NCBI RefSeq assembly: GCF_011045025.1
Contig: NZ_JAAKZX010000050.1
Coordinates: 1-51,361 of the forward strand
Length of the DNA: 51,361 nucleotides
Direction of reading: 5' to 3'
Source: Streptomyces ureilyticus
GTDB taxonomy: Bacteria; Actinomycetota; Actinomycetes; Streptomycetales; Streptomycetaceae
This document shows positions 48,640-51,361 of this stretch, piece by piece. Each line of letters starts with the position of its first letter. The first letter of the stretch is position 1. A program made the position numbers and the translations under genes. Under the pieces are notes generated by a model that did no database searches, was not told the DNA's origin, and worked only from the letters and a program-made list of their open reading frames with translations.

Positions 48640-48710
48640 AGTCGCCTCCCCCTTGCACGTGGACGGTGATCTTTGACTGTCGCCAGGCTAACCGCTGCCA
48701 CCGACAACAG

Positions 48711-48748
48711 CGGCGGGCCGGTAGGGACACATCCCTACCGGCCCGCCG
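48711..48748 (-). terminator. Perfect 17-bp terminator hairpin of yebC
   Basis: Bases 48711-48727 pair exactly with 48732-48748 around a CACA loop, 24 bases after the yebC stop. It separates yebC from the ruv genes; on the minus strand CTGTTGTC follows it. Confidence 0.85.
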
Positions 48749-48772
48749 AAACCTGCGGCGCTCGCGGCAGCG

Positions 48773-49525
48773 CTATGCGCTGGCCTTCTCCATGACCTCG
48801 TCGCTCACATCGAAGTTGGCGAAAACGTTCTGCACGTCGTCACTGTCCTCCAGGGCGTCGATCAGCTTGAAGATCTTCTTGGCGCCCTCCTCGTCCAGTT
48901 CGACCTGCATGGTCGGGACAAAGTTGGCCTCGGCGGAGTCGTAGTCGATGCCGGCGTCCTGGAGGGCGGTGCGGACCGCGACCAGGTCGGTGGCCTCGCT
49001 GAGCACCTCGAAGGACTCGCCCAGGTCGTTGACCTCCTCGGCACCTGCTTCGAGTACGGCACCCAGGACGTCGTCCTCGGACAGCTCGCCCTTGGGGACG
49101 ATGACGACGCCCTTGCGGTTGAAGAGGTACGAGACGGAGCCCGGGTCGGCCATCGAGCCGCCGTTACGGGTCATGGCGACGCGTACGTCGGAGGCGGCGC
49201 GGTTGCGGTTGTCGGTCAGGCACTCGATGAGCACCGCGACACCGTTCGGCCCGTACCCCTCGTACATGATGGTCTCGTAGTCGGCGCCACCGGCCTCGAG
49301 ACCACCACCGCGCTTGATCGCGGAATCGATGTTCTTGTTCGGGACCGACGACTTCTTCGCCTTCTGCACGGCGTCGTACAGCGTCGGATTGCCGTCCAGG
49401 TCCACGCCGCCCATGCGCGCCGCGACCTCGATGTTCTTGATCAGCTTCGCGAAGAGCTTGCCGCGCTTGGCGTCGATCACGGCCTTCTTGTGCTTCGTCG
49501 TGGCCCATTTAGAGTGGCCGGACAT
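48773..49525 (-). CDS. yebC: YebC/PmpR family translation or transcription factor
   Basis: A 250-residue YebC family protein. It begins SGHSKWATTKHKKAVIDAKRG, the strictly conserved N-terminus, and continues with domains 2 and 3 (GGSLADP-like NGGSMADPGSVSYLF near residue 135). The family was first viewed as DNA-binding regulators; more recent work assigns some members to relieving ribosome stalling at proline-rich stretches. That would complement efp in this window, which is inference. It lies 48 bases downstream of pdxT, and a terminator follows. Confidence 0.95.
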   Translation of the reverse strand: MSGHSKWATTKHKKAVIDAKRGKLFAKLIKNIEVAARMGGVDLDGNPTLYDAVQKAKKSSVPNKNIDSAIKRGGGLEAGGADYETIMYEGYGPNGVAVLIECLTDNRNRAASDVRVAMTRNGGSMADPGSVSYLFNRKGVVIVPKGELSEDDVLGAVLEAGAEEVNDLGESFEVLSEATDLVAVRTALQDAGIDYDSAEANFVPTMQVELDEEGAKKIFKLIDALEDSDDVQNVFANFDVSDEVMEKASA

Positions 49526-49573
49526 CTGCCTGTCTCCTTCGCGTAACCCATCTCTGTCCGAACGCCAGAGATC

Positions 49574-50182
49574 CTACAAGGACTCCGCTGTACGGTCCGC
49601 GCGCACCATGTCGACAAACAGACCATGCACGCGGTGGTCGCCGGTCAGTTCCGGGTGGAACGACGTGGCGAGCGCGTTGCCCTGGCGTACGGCGACGATG
49701 TGGCCGTCGTGCTCGGCGAGCACCTCGGCCTCGGCGCCGACGGACTCGACCCAGGGGGCGCGGATGAAAACGCCCTCTACAGGATCGCCTTCGACGCCCT
49801 TCACGTCGACGGCCGCTTCAAAGGACTCGTTCTGCCGTCCGAAGGCGTTGCGGCGCACGATCATGTCGATGCCGCCGATGGTCTCCTGGCCCGAGCGTGG
49901 GTCGAGGATCTTGTCGGCGAGCATGATCATGCCGGCGCAGGTGCCGTAGACGGGCATTCCGGCCCGCACGCGCGCGCGGAGGGGCTCCATCACGCCGAAG
50001 AGGACGGCCAGTTTGGAGATGGTGGTGGACTCGCCGCCGGGGATGACGAGGCCGTCGACCTCGGCGAGTTCCTCGGGGCGCCGCACCGCCCTGGCCTCGG
50101 CGTTTGCCGCGGACAGGGCGATGAGGTGCTCCCGTACGTCGCCCTGGAGGGCCAGGACTCCTATGACGGGTGCTTCAGTCAT
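49574..50182 (-). CDS. pdxT: Pyridoxal 5'-phosphate synthase glutaminase subunit
   Basis: A 202-residue class I glutaminase that feeds ammonia to PdxS for pyridoxal phosphate synthesis. GVLALQGDVREH starts the protein, the oxyanion segment PGGESTTISKL and the nucleophile Cys in YGTCAGMIML are intact, and the His/Glu pair lies in FHPELTGDHRVH. It starts 6 bases after pdxS on the same strand, so the two are cotranscribed. Confidence 0.97.
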   Translation of the reverse strand: MTEAPVIGVLALQGDVREHLIALSAANAEARAVRRPEELAEVDGLVIPGGESTTISKLAVLFGVMEPLRARVRAGMPVYGTCAGMIMLADKILDPRSGQETIGGIDMIVRRNAFGRQNESFEAAVDVKGVEGDPVEGVFIRAPWVESVGAEAEVLAEHDGHIVAVRQGNALATSFHPELTGDHRVHGLFVDMVRADRTAESL

Positions 50183-50188
50183 GGGTGG

Positions 50189-51103
50189 TTACCAGCCGCG
50201 GTTCGCGTAGCGCTCGGCCTCGGGGAGGGTGTCGCAGTTGATGCCGACCATGGCCTCGCCGAGGTTGCGGGAAGCGTCCGCGATGATCTTGGGGTCGTCG
50301 TAGAAGGTGGTGGCCTTCACGATGGCTGCGGCGCGCTTGGCCGGGTCGCCCGACTTGAAGATGCCGGAGCCGACGAAGACGCCTTCGGCGCCGAGCTGGC
50401 GCATCAGGGCGGCGTCTGCGGGGGTGGCGACACCGCCGGCCGAGAACAGCACGACCGGGAGTTTGCCGAGTTCGGCGACCTCCTTGACGAGCTCGTACGG
50501 GGCGCGGAGGTCCTTGGCGGCGGCGTACAGCTCGTTGTTGTCGTAGCCGCGGAGCCTGGCGATCTCGTTCTTGATCTGGCGCAGGTGGCGGACGGCCTCG
50601 ACGACGTTGCCCGTGCCGGCCTCGCCCTTGGAGCGGATCATGGCCGCGCCTTCGGCTATGCGGCGCAGGGCCTCGCCGAGGTTGGTGGCACCGCAGACGA
50701 ACGGCGTGGTGAAGGCCCACTTGTCGGAGTGGTTGACCTCGTCGGCCGGGGTGAGGACCTCGGACTCGTCGATGTAGTCGACGCCGAGGGACTGCAGGAC
50801 CTGGGCCTCCACGAAGTGGCCGATCCGCGACTTCGCCATCACCGGGATGGACACGGCGTCGATGATGCCCTCGATCATGTCCGGGTCGGACATGCGGGCC
50901 ACTCCGCCGTCCTTGCGGATGTCCGCCGGGACCCGCTCCAGGGCCATGACGGCGACGGCGCCCGCGTCCTCGGCGATCTTCGCCTGCTCCGGCGTGACGA
51001 CGTCCATGATCACGCCGCCCTTGAGCTGCTCGGCCATTCCGCGCTTCACGCGCGCGGTGCCGGTTTCGGGGGCCTGGGCGGAGTTGGAGAGCGTGCTCGA
51101 CAC
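50189..51103 (-). CDS. pdxS: Pyridoxal 5'-phosphate synthase subunit PdxS
   Basis: A 304-residue TIM-barrel enzyme that builds PLP from ribose 5-phosphate, glyceraldehyde 3-phosphate and ammonia. VKRGMAEQLKGGVIMDVVTPEQAKIAEDAGA and VMALERVPADIRKDGGVARMSDP are strongly conserved, as are the catalytic Lys in IPVMAKSRIGHFVEAQ and FVCGATNLGEALRRI. The start is GTG at 51103 with GAGG upstream. It is the first gene of pdxS-pdxT and possibly of yebC too. Confidence 0.98.
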   Translation of the reverse strand: MSSTLSNSAQAPETGTARVKRGMAEQLKGGVIMDVVTPEQAKIAEDAGAVAVMALERVPADIRKDGGVARMSDPDMIEGIIDAVSIPVMAKSRIGHFVEAQVLQSLGVDYIDESEVLTPADEVNHSDKWAFTTPFVCGATNLGEALRRIAEGAAMIRSKGEAGTGNVVEAVRHLRQIKNEIARLRGYDNNELYAAAKDLRAPYELVKEVAELGKLPVVLFSAGGVATPADAALMRQLGAEGVFVGSGIFKSGDPAKRAAAIVKATTFYDDPKIIADASRNLGEAMVGINCDTLPEAERYANRGW

Positions 51104-51235
51104 GGGTTGACCTCACTCGGTGAAAGAGGGTTTCTGCAAACACCGAGGAAACGGGAGGGGACCAGGCCACTGCAAGGGCCAATGAGGAGCCGGTGGCATC
51201 TTTCGCCCCCGCCGCCCCTACCCGTCCCATACCAA
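51104..51235 (-). other. pdxS upstream region
   Basis: No gene is seen. This is the pdxS leader and presumably its promoter, which I could not place. I see no MocR-type operator that I could name. Confidence 0.4.
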
Positions 51236-51331
51236 GGGGCTCCGCCCCTGGACCCCGCTGGGGCTGCGCCCCAGACCCCATCGGCCTGAACGGCCTCGTT
51301 CTCAAACGCCGGACGGGCTGAGAATCAGCCC
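51236..51331. repeat. Streptomyces-type GC palindromic intergenic repeat
   Basis: Two near-identical hairpin-forming units, 51236-51256 and 51260-51279, share GGGGCTnCGCCCC followed by GACCCC. They are followed by CTCAAACGCCGGACGGGCTGA and a 7-bp stem (51315-51321 with 51325-51331). I recognise this combination as a repeat found in many copies between Streptomyces genes. It lies upstream of pdxS and probably near the end of a gene outside the window. Confidence 0.7.
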
Positions 51332-51361
51332 CTTGGGGGGCACCTCCCAGCTACCGCTGGG

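Overview
The window is a high-GC actinobacterial chromosome segment, almost certainly Streptomyces. The evidence is G/C-dominated third codon positions, frequent GTG and TTG starts, 4-base ATGA/GTGA gene overlaps, a full-length BldD with its c-di-GMP signature, the short actinobacterial integration host factor (sIHF), and a gene order I recognise from memory as the conserved core block of Streptomyces chromosomes (priA to pdxS). Nearly every gene is on the minus strand; only bldD, a membrane-anchored cyclophilin gene and a DUF349 gene are on the plus strand. I see no IS element, prophage, CRISPR array, tRNA, rRNA or secondary-metabolite cluster.

Layout in coordinate order: (1) 1-684, a gene-poor edge with a 14-bp hairpin and a nested tandem repeat (250-458). 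(2) 685-7008, priA, metK, coaBC, rpoZ, gmk and the sIHF gene. (3) 7276-17240, the de novo pyrimidine cluster, transcribed pyrR-pyrB-pyrC-(PH-like membrane protein)-carA-carB-pyrD-pyrF, mostly with overlapping or nearly touching genes. (4) 17504-18004, bldD, divergent from pyrR, with a near-consensus BldD box overlapping its likely promoter. (5) 18158-20336, nusB, efp and an M24-fold protein whose metal ligands are altered. (6) 20524-25714, a proline-rich P-loop protein followed by the shikimate genes aroB-aroK-aroC, a small membrane protein and aroE. (7) 25695-32324, mltG, ruvX, alaS, two small membrane proteins and rpsD. (8) 32626-36818, rarA, a VKOR-family protein, hisS and an MBL-fold hydrolase. 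(9) 36982-39191, the plus-strand pair: cyclophilin and DUF349 protein. (10) 39284-46152, bifunctional rel, apt, secF, secD and yajC. (11) 46319-51103, ruvB-ruvA-ruvC, yebC, pdxT and pdxS. (12) 51104-51361, the pdxS upstream region and a GC-rich palindromic repeat of a type common between Streptomyces genes.

Functionally this is housekeeping: UMP synthesis, chorismate synthesis, SAM, CoA and PLP cofactors, aminoacyl-tRNA synthetases, Holliday-junction processing, Sec-dependent export and the stringent response, with the developmental regulator BldD embedded. I find no convincing new multi-gene system. The most interesting leads are the degenerate M24 protein beside efp, the proline-rich P-loop protein beside the aro genes, the PH-like membrane protein inside the pyr operon, the Gln/Gly/Tyr-rich cytoplasmic tail of MltG, and the left-edge tandem repeat. 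Residue positions are counted by eye. Family assignments rest on recognised motifs and gene order; no database search was run.
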